Below, one piece after another: positions 17,621-26,288 of a stretch of 64,000 nt of DNA. Both the position numbers and the translations under genes were made by a program. Positions within the stretch are counted from its first letter, which is position 1. Each line of letters starts with the position of its first letter. The stretch is from Paraeggerthella hominis (GTDB taxonomy: Bacteria > Actinomycetota > Coriobacteriia > Coriobacteriales > Eggerthellaceae), in assembly GCF_021044775.1 (NCBI RefSeq), contig NZ_JAJNOQ010000004.1, positions 1 through 64,000 of the forward strand, read 5' to 3'. Under the pieces are notes generated by a model, which saw nothing but the letters and a program-made list of their open reading frames with translations, had not been told where the DNA came from and did not search any database.

Positions 17621-18948
17621 GAGCGGTAATCTCCGTTGATCGTAATGTAGTCGTGCGTGAAGTCGCACGTCCAAACCGTAGTTTCCGAATTTCCTGCGCC
17701 GAGGTCTACGTCGATGACAATCTCGGCCTCCTCGAACCGGCGCAAAGCCTCGTCCTCGTCGAACGCGACGGTCAAGCCGCCCCGGCACACGGGCATGCCC
17801 ATGATGTCGATTGCAGCGTCTTCCTGGCGAAACGCGGCGCCGCTTTTCCCGATGGCCGCCGCAATGCGGCCCCAGTTGGCGTCGTGACCGAACACGGCCG
17901 TCTTGACCAGCGGCGAATTGGCCACGGCGCGGGCCGCCGCGTCAGCATCTTGGTCGGTCGCAGCACCGGACACGTTAACCGTGACCAGACGCGTTGCCCC
18001 TTCGCCGTCTGCAGCCATCGCGCGAGCAAGGTTTTGGCAAACCGCATGAAGCGCCTGCTCGAAGCGCGCGAACGCCAAGCCGGACGGATCGAACGACGGC
18101 GCGCCCTGCGGTGCAGCCTCGCCGCTTGCGAACAGGAAGCACGAATCGTTCGTCGACGTGTCGGAATCGACCGTCACCTTGTTGAAGCTGACGTCGACCG
18201 CACGAACGAGCGCGTCATGGAGCGCATTGGACGCGATGGGCGCATCCGTCGTGATGACGGCGATCATCGTGGCCATGTTCGGCATGATCATGCCGGAGCC
18301 CTTCGCCATGCCGCCCACCGTGAACGTGCAGCCGTCGTAGCCAACGCCGTCGCCCGAAAACGTGACGGCAGCTTCCTTAGGCCGCGTGTCGGTCGTCATG
18401 ATGGCGCGAGCCGCCTGGGCGCCGCCTTCCGCTGAAAGCTGGCCGACCGCCTGGGGCAAGCCGGTCCCGAACGGAGCCAGGGGCAGGTGCACGCCGATGA
18501 CGCCAGTGGAGGCCACCAGCACCTCGTCAGCAGGGCAACCCACGGCGTCGCCGGCAAGGCGAGCCGTCTCTTCCGCAGCTTCAAGACCGATAGCGCCCGT
18601 TGCCGCGTTCGCATTTCCCGAGTTCACCACCACCGCGCGCGCCGTGCCGTAGCCCACGCCGTCGAGGTGTCGGCGCGATACCGTGACCGGAGCCGAGCAG
18701 AACACGTTTTTCGTGAATGCGGCGGCGCAGGCGCACGGCTGGTCGGCAGCGACCAGCGCAAGATCCAAGCGACCGACCTCCTTGCGGAAGCCCGCATGCA
18801 CGCCGGCTGCTCGAAATCCGCGCGCGGACGTCACGCCGCCGCCCTCGACCGGCGGAGGCACCGTCGCGCCGAATGGCGCGGAAACCGGGCGCAAAGGCGC
18901 CACGGAATCGCCCGTGGCCGATGTCGGCGAATTGGTCTGGTGCGTCAT
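17617..18948 (-). CDS. argJ: Bifunctional ornithine acetyltransferase / N-acetylglutamate synthase
   Basis: 443-residue ArgJ. It recycles the acetyl group from N-acetylornithine to glutamate, so no separate argA/argE is required. The self-cleavage region GSGMIMPNMATMIAVITTD is intact, with the Thr of the MAT-M segment as expected nucleophile. The N-terminal 35 residues are a Pro/Thr-rich extension before GGGVTSARGFRAAGVHAGF. ATG at 18948 has AGAGG 7 nt upstream; an alternative ATG at 18984 would overlap argC. It lies between argC and argB in a tight operon. Confidence 0.95.
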   Translation of the reverse strand: MTHQTNSPTSATGDSVAPLRPVSAPFGATVPPPVEGGGVTSARGFRAAGVHAGFRKEVGRLDLALVAADQPCACAAAFTKNVFCSAPVTVSRRHLDGVGYGTARAVVVNSGNANAATGAIGLEAAEETARLAGDAVGCPADEVLVASTGVIGVHLPLAPFGTGLPQAVGQLSAEGGAQAARAIMTTDTRPKEAAVTFSGDGVGYDGCTFTVGGMAKGSGMIMPNMATMIAVITTDAPIASNALHDALVRAVDVSFNKVTVDSDTSTNDSCFLFASGEAAPQGAPSFDPSGLAFARFEQALHAVCQNLARAMAADGEGATRLVTVNVSGAATDQDADAAARAVANSPLVKTAVFGHDANWGRIAAAIGKSGAAFRQEDAAIDIMGMPVCRGGLTVAFDEDEALRRFEEAEIVIDVDLGAGNSETTVWTCDFTHDYITINGDYRS

Positions 18949-18980
18949 AACAGCCTCTTTCTCGTGAGGGTCGACGGGAA

Positions 18981-20045
18981 TCACACCGGAACGGCAATCG
19001 GTTCAAGACCGCAGGTCTGGGGTATTCCCCATACCGCGTTCGCGCACTGCACGGCCTGCCCGGCCGCGCCTTTCGCCAGGTTGTCGATAGCGCATACCGC
19101 AATGAGCATACGCGCGCGTTCATTGACGGCAAGCCCGATATGGGCATAGTTCGTGCCCGCGACCGACGATGTCTTGGGCATCAAGCCGGCGTCAAGCACC
19201 TGCACGAACGGGGCATCGCGGTAAAACGCGCGGTAACGATCGAGGACGGCGGCTGCATCGTCGGCGACATCGGCAGCAAGCGGAATGTTGACGGTCGAAA
19301 GCAGCCCCCGGTTAAGCGGCGCAAGGTGCGGCGTGAACACGAGCCGCCCGTCCATGCCAAGGATCTGCTCGATCTCGGGCGTATGGCGATGCGTGGCGAC
19401 ACCGTACGCCTCCAGGTTCTCGTCCGCAAAGCAGAAGTGCGTGCGGGCAGAAGCCTTCTTGCCAGCGCCGGTCACGCCCGAAATAGCATCAACCACCACC
19501 GGCGCGCCATCGGCGGCAAGCCCTGCGCGCACCGCAGGCGCAGCCGCAAGCGACGTGGCCGTAGGATAGCAGCCCGCGCACGCGACCAGCACGCCCTTGC
19601 CTTCCGCCCGGTCGACAGCCGCACGGGCAAGATCGTCGGGGAACAGCTCAGGCAGGCCGAAAGCAGCCCGCGCAAGCAAGTCGGTCTGCGTATGGGGCGT
19701 TGCATACCACTGCTCGTAAACCGCAGGATCCTTCAAACGGAAATCAGCCGAAAGATCGACCACCGTTGCCCCGCGCTCAACAAGGCGCGGCGCCATGGCC
19801 ATGGCCGCAGTGTGCGGCACGGCAAGAAACACGAGGTCGCATGCGTCGAGCGCAGGACCATCGTGCGTGGAGAACGCAAGATCGGTAGCTCCGGTGAACC
19901 CGGGATACTCGGAAGCGACGGACGAGCCGGCCAATTCGTTGGACGTGACCACGCGCAGTTCGAACTCGGGGTGACGTAAAATGAGCCTCGTCAGCTCAAT
20001 GCCTGCGAATCCGGCCGCTCCAACGATTCCCGTTGCGATCGCCAT
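18981..20045 (-). CDS. argC: N-acetyl-gamma-glutamyl-phosphate reductase
   Basis: 354-residue NADPH-dependent reductase, first gene of argCJBD. The Rossmann motif GIVGAAGFAGIELTRL is at the N terminus and the catalytic Cys sits in VACAGCYPTATSLA. HRHTPEIEQILG and FTPHLAPLNRGLL are typical of ArgC. ATG at 20045 is preceded by GGAGGGG; the upstream open frame to 20201 lacks support. The region upstream carries the TGTTTTGTGC dyad described at 20103. Confidence 0.96.
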   Translation of the reverse strand: MAIATGIVGAAGFAGIELTRLILRHPEFELRVVTSNELAGSSVASEYPGFTGATDLAFSTHDGPALDACDLVFLAVPHTAAMAMAPRLVERGATVVDLSADFRLKDPAVYEQWYATPHTQTDLLARAAFGLPELFPDDLARAAVDRAEGKGVLVACAGCYPTATSLAAAPAVRAGLAADGAPVVVDAISGVTGAGKKASARTHFCFADENLEAYGVATHRHTPEIEQILGMDGRLVFTPHLAPLNRGLLSTVNIPLAADVADDAAAVLDRYRAFYRDAPFVQVLDAGLMPKTSSVAGTNYAHIGLAVNERARMLIAVCAIDNLAKGAAGQAVQCANAVWGIPQTCGLEPIAVPV

Positions 20046-20102
20046 GTCGATCCCCTCCGTCTTCCGTATGCCCGCACCGCAGGCTCGACGTTTCGGCTCG
20101 CT

Positions 20103-20126
20103 TGTTTTGTGCGGTTGCACAAAACA
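20103..20126. promoter_or_regulatory. Palindrome upstream of argC
   Basis: TGTTTTGTGC-GGTT-GCACAAAACA, perfect 10-bp arms, 58 bp upstream of the argC start and downstream of the sugar dehydratase gene. The core TTTTGTGC-N4-GCACAAAA also occurs at 25012-25041. It could be an operator or a terminator of the gene at 20243; no T-tract follows on the minus strand. Confidence 0.5.
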
Positions 20127-20242
20127 GAAGCGATTCAATACCGGAGACCATCCTAAAAAAGATCTGGCCGTTTGACAAGCATGGAAATGAAAAGGATACA
20201 CGAGCAGCAGAGCAGCTGCTCGAAAACACTCCAGCTGCCCTG

Positions 20243-22087
20243 CTACTTATTCGGCGTGTGGCGGTACGTGGGCACGGCGCTTTCCAGAATGGCCACCGCT
20301 TCTTCGTCGCTTTTACCCAAAGCAACCTTCAGCTCATCGAGCTTCGCCGCCACCTCGTTGTAGCTGATGTCCTGACCGGTAGAGATCATGATGGATTGGT
20401 TGTCGGTGGGAAGCGTGCTCTCTTCGTCCATCAACAGCTCTTCGTACATCTTCTCGCCTTCGCGCAGGCCCGTGAACACGATTTTGACGTCCACGTCGGG
20501 CGTGAGCCCCTGCAGCTGAATAAGGCCCTTCGCCAAGTCGACGATCTTGACCGGCTCCCCCATGTCAAGAATGAAGATCTCGCCGCCATGGGCCATGCCG
20601 CCAGCCTGGATGACCAGACGCGAGGCTTCCGGAATGGTCATGAAGAACCGCTCGATTTCAGGATGCGTGACCGTAACCGGCCCGCCCGCGGCGATCTGGC
20701 GCTGGAACACCGGGATGACGCTGCCGTTGCTGCCAAGGACGTTACCGAAACGAACTGCCGAGAAGATGGTCTTCGACGTGCGTGCGTAATACTGGACCAC
20801 CATTTCGCCCATGCGCTTGGTGGCTCCCATGACGCTGGTGGGGTTCACCGCCTTGTCGGTGGAGATGAAGATGAAGCGGGCGGCGCCGTAGGCATCGGCT
20901 GCGCGCACGGTGTTGAGCGTTCCGAACACGTTGTTGCGCAGGGCCTCGCGCGGGCACGACTCCATCAAGGGAACGTGCTTGTGGGCGGCCGCATGAAACA
21001 CCGCGGCAGGGCGGTACTTCGAGAACACCTCGTCGATGCGCGTTTCTTCGCATACGCTTCCGATTTCGATAACCACTTCGATGTCGTCGTACTCGGACAG
21101 CAGCTCGTTGCGCAGCATATACGCATCGTTTTCGTAAATGTCGAAGATGACGATGCGCGCAGGAGCCACCTTGCACAGCTGACGGCACAGCTCGCTGCCG
21201 ATGGAACCGCCACCGCCCGTGACAAGCACGGTCTCGCCCGCGATGTAGCCCGACACGGCTCGCGTGTTGAGCACGATCTCCTCGCGGCCGAGCAGGTCGG
21301 CCACATCGACGTCGCGCAAGGTGACGTCGCCGATCTCGTCAAGCGAAAGCTCGCGCACGTTCGGCAGCGTGCGCAGCTTGCAATCGGTTTTCGTGCATTC
21401 GCCGTAAATGCGCTTGCGCTCCTCGGGCGTCGACGACGGAATGGCCACGACGATCTGCCGGATGTCGTACTTGTCAACCAGCGCAACGATGTCGTCGGTA
21501 GTGCCCTCCACCTTCACGCCATGGATGCGGCTGCCTCGCTTGGATCGGTCGTCGTCGGTGGCCACCAGCGGAATGCCGGGCATGAGCGGATCCATCGAGG
21601 CCATGCGGCCGATGGCCAGAGAGCCGGTTTCGCCTGCGCCCACCACGAGCGTCCGGGGGCGATCGCACGTGCGCTGCGCCGAGGCGAGCGCGCGGCCTTT
21701 CTGCCGCATGACGCGGAAGAGGAAGCGAATGCCCCCCATGAAGAATATGAGCAGAAAGCAGGCCACGAAGAACACGCGTATGGGAAGGCGCACGTCGATG
21801 ACCCAAAGAAACACGGCGCCGCCCAACGTGGAAAGCACCACGGCCAAGACGATCTGGATCGCCTCGTCAACGCTGGCATACTCCCATAAGTTGCTGTAGA
21901 GGCGGAACATTCCCAGCACAACGACGTTTATGATGGCCAAGATGCCCAGCATAAAGTAGATCTCGTTGTTGACGAAGACCTCGCCTTCCACATCGGTGAG
22001 AAGAGATGCCAGCCAATACGCGGCGTATGTTGTAACTATGTCGAGCAGTAGCAGTAGCGCTGTTCTTTTTGTGATACGAACGTCCAA
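20243..22087 (-). CDS. Membrane nucleotide-sugar 4,6-dehydratase/epimerase (CapD/WbpM type)
   Basis: 614-residue polysaccharide biosynthesis protein. Four N-terminal TM segments (about 10-30, 45-65, 80-100, 108-128) precede a CoA-binding-like Rossmann domain (TLVVGAGETGSLAIGRM) and a C-terminal extended SDR dehydratase (ETVLVTGGGGSIGSELCRQL; STDKAVNPTSVMGATKRMGE with the Ser/Asp/Lys active-site pattern of FlaA1/WbpM). Members convert UDP-GlcNAc-type sugars into 4-keto-6-deoxy intermediates for capsule, O-glycan or bacillosamine. No other glycan genes are next to it, so the product is unknown. Confidence 0.9.
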   Translation of the reverse strand: MDVRITKRTALLLLLDIVTTYAAYWLASLLTDVEGEVFVNNEIYFMLGILAIINVVVLGMFRLYSNLWEYASVDEAIQIVLAVVLSTLGGAVFLWVIDVRLPIRVFFVACFLLIFFMGGIRFLFRVMRQKGRALASAQRTCDRPRTLVVGAGETGSLAIGRMASMDPLMPGIPLVATDDDRSKRGSRIHGVKVEGTTDDIVALVDKYDIRQIVVAIPSSTPEERKRIYGECTKTDCKLRTLPNVRELSLDEIGDVTLRDVDVADLLGREEIVLNTRAVSGYIAGETVLVTGGGGSIGSELCRQLCKVAPARIVIFDIYENDAYMLRNELLSEYDDIEVVIEIGSVCEETRIDEVFSKYRPAAVFHAAAHKHVPLMESCPREALRNNVFGTLNTVRAADAYGAARFIFISTDKAVNPTSVMGATKRMGEMVVQYYARTSKTIFSAVRFGNVLGSNGSVIPVFQRQIAAGGPVTVTHPEIERFFMTIPEASRLVIQAGGMAHGGEIFILDMGEPVKIVDLAKGLIQLQGLTPDVDVKIVFTGLREGEKMYEELLMDEESTLPTDNQSIMISTGQDISYNEVAAKLDELKVALGKSDEEAVAILESAVPTYRHTPNK

Positions 22088-22216
22088 ACCCAGCCTCGTC
22101 CCCGAATGGAAAAGCGAATGGATATCATTTTGCCGACAAGCTCGGCGACCAAAAGAGTATTGTATAGAAAATACCGTACGATTTCATCGGTCATACGATG
22201 TTCAGGAGTCTGCTAC

Positions 22217-23518
22217 ATGAATAAAACAGCCACACGCGACGGCGCGGCTTCCGCTTGCACGATGCAGCACCAGCCCGCGCGCGAACAAAACATTGAAGCG
22301 CTGACGGCTTTTTTCGAGAGCGGCATCAAGCCCGAGGGAAGCCGCGGCCAGCTGGGAATCGAGCTGGAGCACACCATCGTGCACGACGATATGAGCCCCG
22401 TTTCCTATAGCGGTCAACACGGAGTTGCCTGGCTGCTCGAGCAGCTTCGCGCTCAGTACCCCGAAGCAACCACCGACCCCGAAGGCGATCTGCTGGGCGT
22501 GGCCCGCCCGGGCGAAGCTGTCACCATCGAGCCCGCCGCCCAGGTGGAGCTTTCTGCGGGCCCCTTCTCCGACCTGGACAAAGCTCGCGAAACGTTCGAC
22601 AAGTTCGAGCGCTTGGTCGAAAAAATCCTAACGCCCGTGGGCGAGCGCATGCTCACCGAGGGGTACCACCCAACTGCAACGGCGCGCAGCTTGGAGCTCA
22701 TTCCGAAACGGCGCTACCAGTTCATGAACCTGTACTTGAGCGAGAAGGACACGTGCGGTCCCTGCATGATGCGGGGCAGCGCCTCTACGCAAGTGTCCAT
22801 CGACTACACCAGCACGGCAGACTGCCTCCGCAAGCTGCGTCTAGCGTATGCGCTGGTCCCGATCCTGTCGCTTATCACCGACAACACGCCCGTGTTCGAA
22901 GGGAAGCCCCGCACGCACCAGCTGGTGCGCACCAAGATCTGGCAGCACATGGACAACGATCGATGCGGACTGGTGCCGGGCGTGCTGGACCCCGGGTTCG
23001 ACCTTCGAAGCTACGCCGCCTACATCCTTGACGCTCCAGCCATCCTGGTTCCCTGCAAAAAGGAGCAGTGGTGCTATTCGGAGCGCACGTTCGGCGACAT
23101 CTACGCCGACCGCGTCATGACGAGCGCCGAAGTGGAGCACGCCGTGTCCATGTTCTTCAACGACGTGCGCCTGAAAACCTACATTGAGATCAGGCCCGCG
23201 GATGCCATGCCCATCCCCTACGTCATCGCGTATGCGAGCCTTATCAAGGGGCTGTTCTACTCCCCCGAAAGCCTTGATGCGCTCGACGAGCTGTTCGCAC
23301 AGGTGAACGCGAGGGACTACGAGGATGCGAAAAACGCGCTCATGGCGCACGGATACGAGGCGACCGTGTACGGAAAGCCCGTCGCAAAGCTGTGCGATCG
23401 CGTGATCGAGCTGGCCAAGCGCGGACTGGAAGCCGAAGACCGCCCCCACCTGGAACCGCTTGCCCGCCTGGTCGAGCAGCGCACGACGCTGGCAACGCTT
23501 GCGGAAAGATCCCGATGA
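22217..23518 (+). CDS. Glutamate-cysteine ligase family protein (GCS2)
   Basis: 433-residue ATP-dependent ligase of the plant/actinobacterial glutamate-cysteine ligase family. LGIELEHTIVHDD gives the conserved Glu residues that bind metal and glutamate, TIEPAAQVELSAGPF is the next block, and CGPCMMRGSASTQVSIDY follows. It would make gamma-glutamylcysteine, for glutathione or a related low-mass thiol; no glutathione synthetase is nearby. ATG at 22217 with AGGAG 11 nt upstream; an open 5' extension to 22106 is not supported. Its stop overlaps the following FKBP start (ATGA). Confidence 0.87.
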   Translation: MNKTATRDGAASACTMQHQPAREQNIEALTAFFESGIKPEGSRGQLGIELEHTIVHDDMSPVSYSGQHGVAWLLEQLRAQYPEATTDPEGDLLGVARPGEAVTIEPAAQVELSAGPFSDLDKARETFDKFERLVEKILTPVGERMLTEGYHPTATARSLELIPKRRYQFMNLYLSEKDTCGPCMMRGSASTQVSIDYTSTADCLRKLRLAYALVPILSLITDNTPVFEGKPRTHQLVRTKIWQHMDNDRCGLVPGVLDPGFDLRSYAAYILDAPAILVPCKKEQWCYSERTFGDIYADRVMTSAEVEHAVSMFFNDVRLKTYIEIRPADAMPIPYVIAYASLIKGLFYSPESLDALDELFAQVNARDYEDAKNALMAHGYEATVYGKPVAKLCDRVIELAKRGLEAEDRPHLEPLARLVEQRTTLATLAERSR

Positions 23519-24024
23519 GCAACGAAGGGCGCCTGGTGAAGGTGGCGTACCGCGGGTTCTTCGACGATGGGTTCACGTTCATCGACCAAACCGAGCAGCC
23601 CATCGAATTCCCTTGCCTTGACGGGTGGATGCCGCCGGAGTTCATCGAAACGGTGCGCGACATGGCCGTTGGCGAAACGCGGCTTGCCCGCGCAGGGGCG
23701 GACGTCGCCTACGAAGATCGCCGAGACGATCGGGTCATGGAGATGCCGCTCGATCGGATTCCTTCAGACGCCCGTTTGGTCGTGGGAGAGATCGTTAGCC
23801 TGGAAGGCGTCGACGGACGCGTGTGCCCGGCTCGTTTGATCGAGTTGTCGAATACACACGCCGTATTCGACTTCAACCACGATGCCGTGTGCAAAGCGCT
23901 GAATTTCGAGATAACCCTGCTTGAGGCGCACGACATGCCTCCAAGAGGACGCTTGCAAACTTGTGGCAACTTGGAGCAAGTTTGTCCCGCCGACGAGAAT
24001 GACGAAAACACTCAGGTAGACTGA
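23515..24024 (+). CDS. Divergent FKBP-type protein, probably non-catalytic
   Basis: 169 residues, translationally coupled to the ligase gene (ATGA overlap). It aligns by eye along its whole length with the next gene: MSNEGRLVKVAYRGFFDDG against MSNEGKKVKVHYTGTLDDG, and the C-terminal LNFEITLLEA against LNFEITLVEA. Residues expected in an FKBP active site are changed (HYTG to AYRG, FDSS to FIDQ), and a 30-residue Cys-containing tail (TCGNLEQVCPADENDEN) is added. It is a duplicated, diverged SlyD/SlpA-like protein that may have kept only binding or chaperone function. Confidence 0.75.
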   Translation: MSNEGRLVKVAYRGFFDDGFTFIDQTEQPIEFPCLDGWMPPEFIETVRDMAVGETRLARAGADVAYEDRRDDRVMEMPLDRIPSDARLVVGEIVSLEGVDGRVCPARLIELSNTHAVFDFNHDAVCKALNFEITLLEAHDMPPRGRLQTCGNLEQVCPADENDENTQVD

Positions 24025-24056
24025 GGATATTGATTTCTAGATGAAAAGGAGCTCTT

Positions 24057-24485
24057 ATGAGCAACGAAGGCAAGAAGGTCAAGGTCCACTACACGGGAAC
24101 GCTTGACGACGGCTCCAAGTTCGATTCTTCCGTGGATCGAGGCGAGCCCATCGAGTTCACGTGCATGGCCGGCCAGATGATCCCCGGCTTCGACACGGCC
24201 GTGAAGGACATGGCTCAGGGAGAGACGAAAACGGTCCATATCCCCGCAGCCGAGGCGTACGGCGAGCGCGACGACAGCATGATCCAGCAGGTTCCCATCG
24301 ATCAGATCCCGAATGGCAACGAGCTTCCCGTGGGACAGACCGTGTACATGATGGGCCCTGGCGGCCAGCCCTTCCCCGTGTTCGTCAAGTCTATCGAAGA
24401 TGGCGTGGCAACGTTTGACATGAACCACGAACTAGCGGGCAAGGACCTCAACTTCGAGATCACGCTGGTTGAGGCTGCCGACTAA
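24057..24485 (+). CDS. FKBP-type peptidyl-prolyl isomerase (SlyD/SlpA-like)
   Basis: 142-residue cytoplasmic isomerase. KVKVHYTGTLDDGSKFDSS and GEPIEFTCMAGQMIPGFDTA are the FKBP core; an insert-in-flap domain follows (IPAAEAYGERDDSMIQQVPI to TFDMNHELAGKDLNFEI), as in SlyD. The His-rich metal-binding tail of SlyD is absent. AAAAGGAG lies before the ATG. It is the last gene of the run gshA-like, FKBP paralogue, FKBP, and is followed by a strong terminator. Confidence 0.92.
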   Translation: MSNEGKKVKVHYTGTLDDGSKFDSSVDRGEPIEFTCMAGQMIPGFDTAVKDMAQGETKTVHIPAAEAYGERDDSMIQQVPIDQIPNGNELPVGQTVYMMGPGGQPFPVFVKSIEDGVATFDMNHELAGKDLNFEITLVEAAD

Positions 24486-24509
24486 CGGTCGATGCTCCAT
24501 ATCTTTTCA

Positions 24510-24540
24510 AAGAAGGCGCCCGCGGGCGTCTTCTTGTTTT
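24510..24540 (+). terminator. Intrinsic terminator after the FKBP gene
   Basis: AAGAAGGCGCCC pairs with GGGCGTCTTCTT, followed by GTTTT. Clear hairpin 25 nt after the stop codon. Confidence 0.85.
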
Positions 24541-24677
24541 AGCGTCGATTTCCTTGGCGGCGCGCTGGCGGCAACGCGCGGAGAGAAGCGCGCAAGGCAT
24601 CGTGCGAACCGCACGAAAAGGAACTGACGAAGCGCGGGCATGTTGCATGCCGCCCAAGCGAGCAATCCGAACCAGCA

Positions 24678-24721
24678 ATGCATCGAGGGCCACGTCGCTC
24701 TCAACGCAGCCCTCGATGCAT
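24678..24721. repeat. 13-bp inverted repeat (hairpin)
   Basis: Perfect arms ATGCATCGAGGGC (24678-24690) and GCCCTCGATGCAT (24709-24721) with an 18-nt loop. It lies 37 bp beyond the stop of the small minus-strand ORF at 24758 and may be its terminator, although no T-run follows. The rest of 24541-24757 shows nothing else recognisable. Confidence 0.55.
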
Positions 24722-24757
24722 CTGGTCGGGAAACCTTTGACCGTCTGGCGAAATGTT

Positions 24758-24928
24758 CTATTCAGATGGAATTGCGTCCCGCTCGATCAGATCGCACAAG
24801 CCGCTGCTCGCACGCTCTCCGTCCACGCCAAGCCTTTCAAGGCGCTTTGCCAACTTGAGGCAGTACGAAAGGTCTTCAAGCGGAAGCCCGGCCATAGCCG
24901 AAACGGCTGCTTCGTTCAATCCGTTCAT
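24758..24928 (-). CDS. Small hypothetical protein, 56 aa
   Basis: Short ORF starting MNGLNEAAVSAMAGL and ending LIERDAIPSE, with an excellent ribosome-binding site (AAGGAG, 8 nt before the ATG at 24928). The sequence is acidic and predicted helical: a segment LEDLSYCLKLAKRLERLGVD suggests a compact helix-turn-helix-sized bundle with two Cys. I do not recognise a family. It lies alone between a terminator and the PucR-type gene's 3' end, with a downstream hairpin. Confidence 0.55.
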   Translation of the reverse strand: MNGLNEAAVSAMAGLPLEDLSYCLKLAKRLERLGVDGERASSGLCDLIERDAIPSE

Positions 24929-25011
24929 CTTGCTGGCTCCTTCCTGTTCGGTACGTCCAGCATAGACGACAGGGCGCGCTAGACCGTTGTACGAGCAGCC
25001 AAAGCCGCATG

Positions 25012-25041
25012 CAGGCTTTTGTGCAATTGCACAAAAGCCTG
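25012..25041. promoter_or_regulatory. Perfect 30-bp palindrome
   Basis: CAGGCTTTTGTGCAA-TTGCACAAAAGCCTG, a perfect dyad without loop, 13 bp beyond the stop of the PucR-type gene and 83 bp upstream of the small ORF start at 24928. Core TTTTGTGCAATTGCACAAAA matches the palindrome upstream of argC. It may be a terminator stem or an operator for the small ORF. Confidence 0.55.
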
Positions 25042-25054
25042 TACATAAGCCAGC

Positions 25055-26200
25055 CTACACGAACACGAGCGACAGAAAGCGAGCCAGCTCTCGATCGGAT
25101 GAATCGGGCATTCCGAGCACCGCTTTGATCTTGCGCAAACGATACCGTACGGTGTTGGGGTGCTGGTAAAGAGCCTCTGCCGCGCTCCGGACATCGCCGA
25201 ATGCCTCCGCAAACGCACGCGCCGTTGCCAGAAGATCGGTATCATTGCACTGGTCGTGCAGCTCCAACTCGCGCATGTACAACGCGCTTGTGCGAGCGAA
25301 CAACCTATCGGCCCGCGCAGCCGCATGAAAAGCATCGACGCCGAGATCGGCCCATCGAACGACCGCCGATTCCGACTCCCGTGCGCGCTCAAGGGCGAAC
25401 CGCGCCTGGCGAACGGCCAGATCGCCCTCGCCCAAAGGGACCTCTTCGCTCACCCCGCAACGCACGGAGGACATCGCCTCGATGCGACCGATCAGATCGG
25501 GTTCGGAATGAGAGCGTCCGTCAATGGGAGGCCTGGAATACGACACGAACGCCAGCAAGCAATCGTGATAGCGACACGCATACGCCGTTTCAACGCTCCC
25601 CCAGTCTTTCCTGAACGATGCGAGCACCGAAGACAATGCGCTGAGCTCCGCATACAAAGAGCAGTCGTCGCCGCCCACCGGCTGCACCGCAAAGCACTGC
25701 AGCGTCGCCCCCGTTGCGCGCGCTATGTCGTACATTGAGGCGCGGACGTCAGCCGCCACCCGATCGGCCACAAGGCCATCGATAAGGCGGCTTTTGCTGG
25801 ACTGCTCTTGATCGGTTCGAATAAGGGAGAGAACCGACGACAATATCTGCTCGTAGTATCGGCCTTCGTAGAACAGGATAGGAATGCCCCGCCGTTCGCT
25901 CAGCTCGATAACGCGCGGACCGATGGCGTTTTGAGCAGCGGGCTTGATGGCAAGGGCGGCTACGCCGCATTCCATGACGGAGACGATAGCGCGCTCCGCC
26001 AAGGCAGGATCGCGCCGCGCGAACCCGAGCGACGAAAGGATGAACTCGTTCGGGAAGAACTCTCTGTACCCGTTCGCAGGAGGTTCTTCGTCCAGAATGC
26101 CCGCATTCACAACGGGACGACCGGCAAAGCCTTCGCAAGGAGCGGCTAGGCGCACGCTCTCGAACACAGGAAGGGCAAGCACGTCCCCTACGGTGATCAT
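25055..26200 (-). CDS. PucR-family transcriptional regulator
   Basis: 381 residues. N-terminal PucR/purine-catabolism-type sensor domain (MITVGDVLALPVFESVRLAA to YEGRYYEQILSSV, about residues 1-130), a central region, and a C-terminal PucR helix-turn-helix (SAAEALYQHPNTVRYRLRKIKAVLG, about residues 340-365). Such regulators control catabolic genes for purines, amines or amino acids. ATG at 26200 with GGGAGG 8 nt upstream; the long upstream open frame is unsupported. No obvious target gene is adjacent, and the ligand is unknown. Confidence 0.88.
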   Translation of the reverse strand: MITVGDVLALPVFESVRLAAPCEGFAGRPVVNAGILDEEPPANGYREFFPNEFILSSLGFARRDPALAERAIVSVMECGVAALAIKPAAQNAIGPRVIELSERRGIPILFYEGRYYEQILSSVLSLIRTDQEQSSKSRLIDGLVADRVAADVRASMYDIARATGATLQCFAVQPVGGDDCSLYAELSALSSVLASFRKDWGSVETAYACRYHDCLLAFVSYSRPPIDGRSHSEPDLIGRIEAMSSVRCGVSEEVPLGEGDLAVRQARFALERARESESAVVRWADLGVDAFHAAARADRLFARTSALYMRELELHDQCNDTDLLATARAFAEAFGDVRSAAEALYQHPNTVRYRLRKIKAVLGMPDSSDRELARFLSLVFV

Positions 26201-26288
26201 GGCAGCCCTCCCTTCCCTGTTCATCCGCATCGTCTTCCAACTGATCGCCATCATACGATGACGCTTGACACGTGTCCAGCGAGCCCTA

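Noticed and set aside
24554..24982. 142-codon plus-strand ORF
   Set aside because: No ribosome-binding site, no domain, crosses the hairpin, and opposes the better-supported 56-aa minus-strand ORF.
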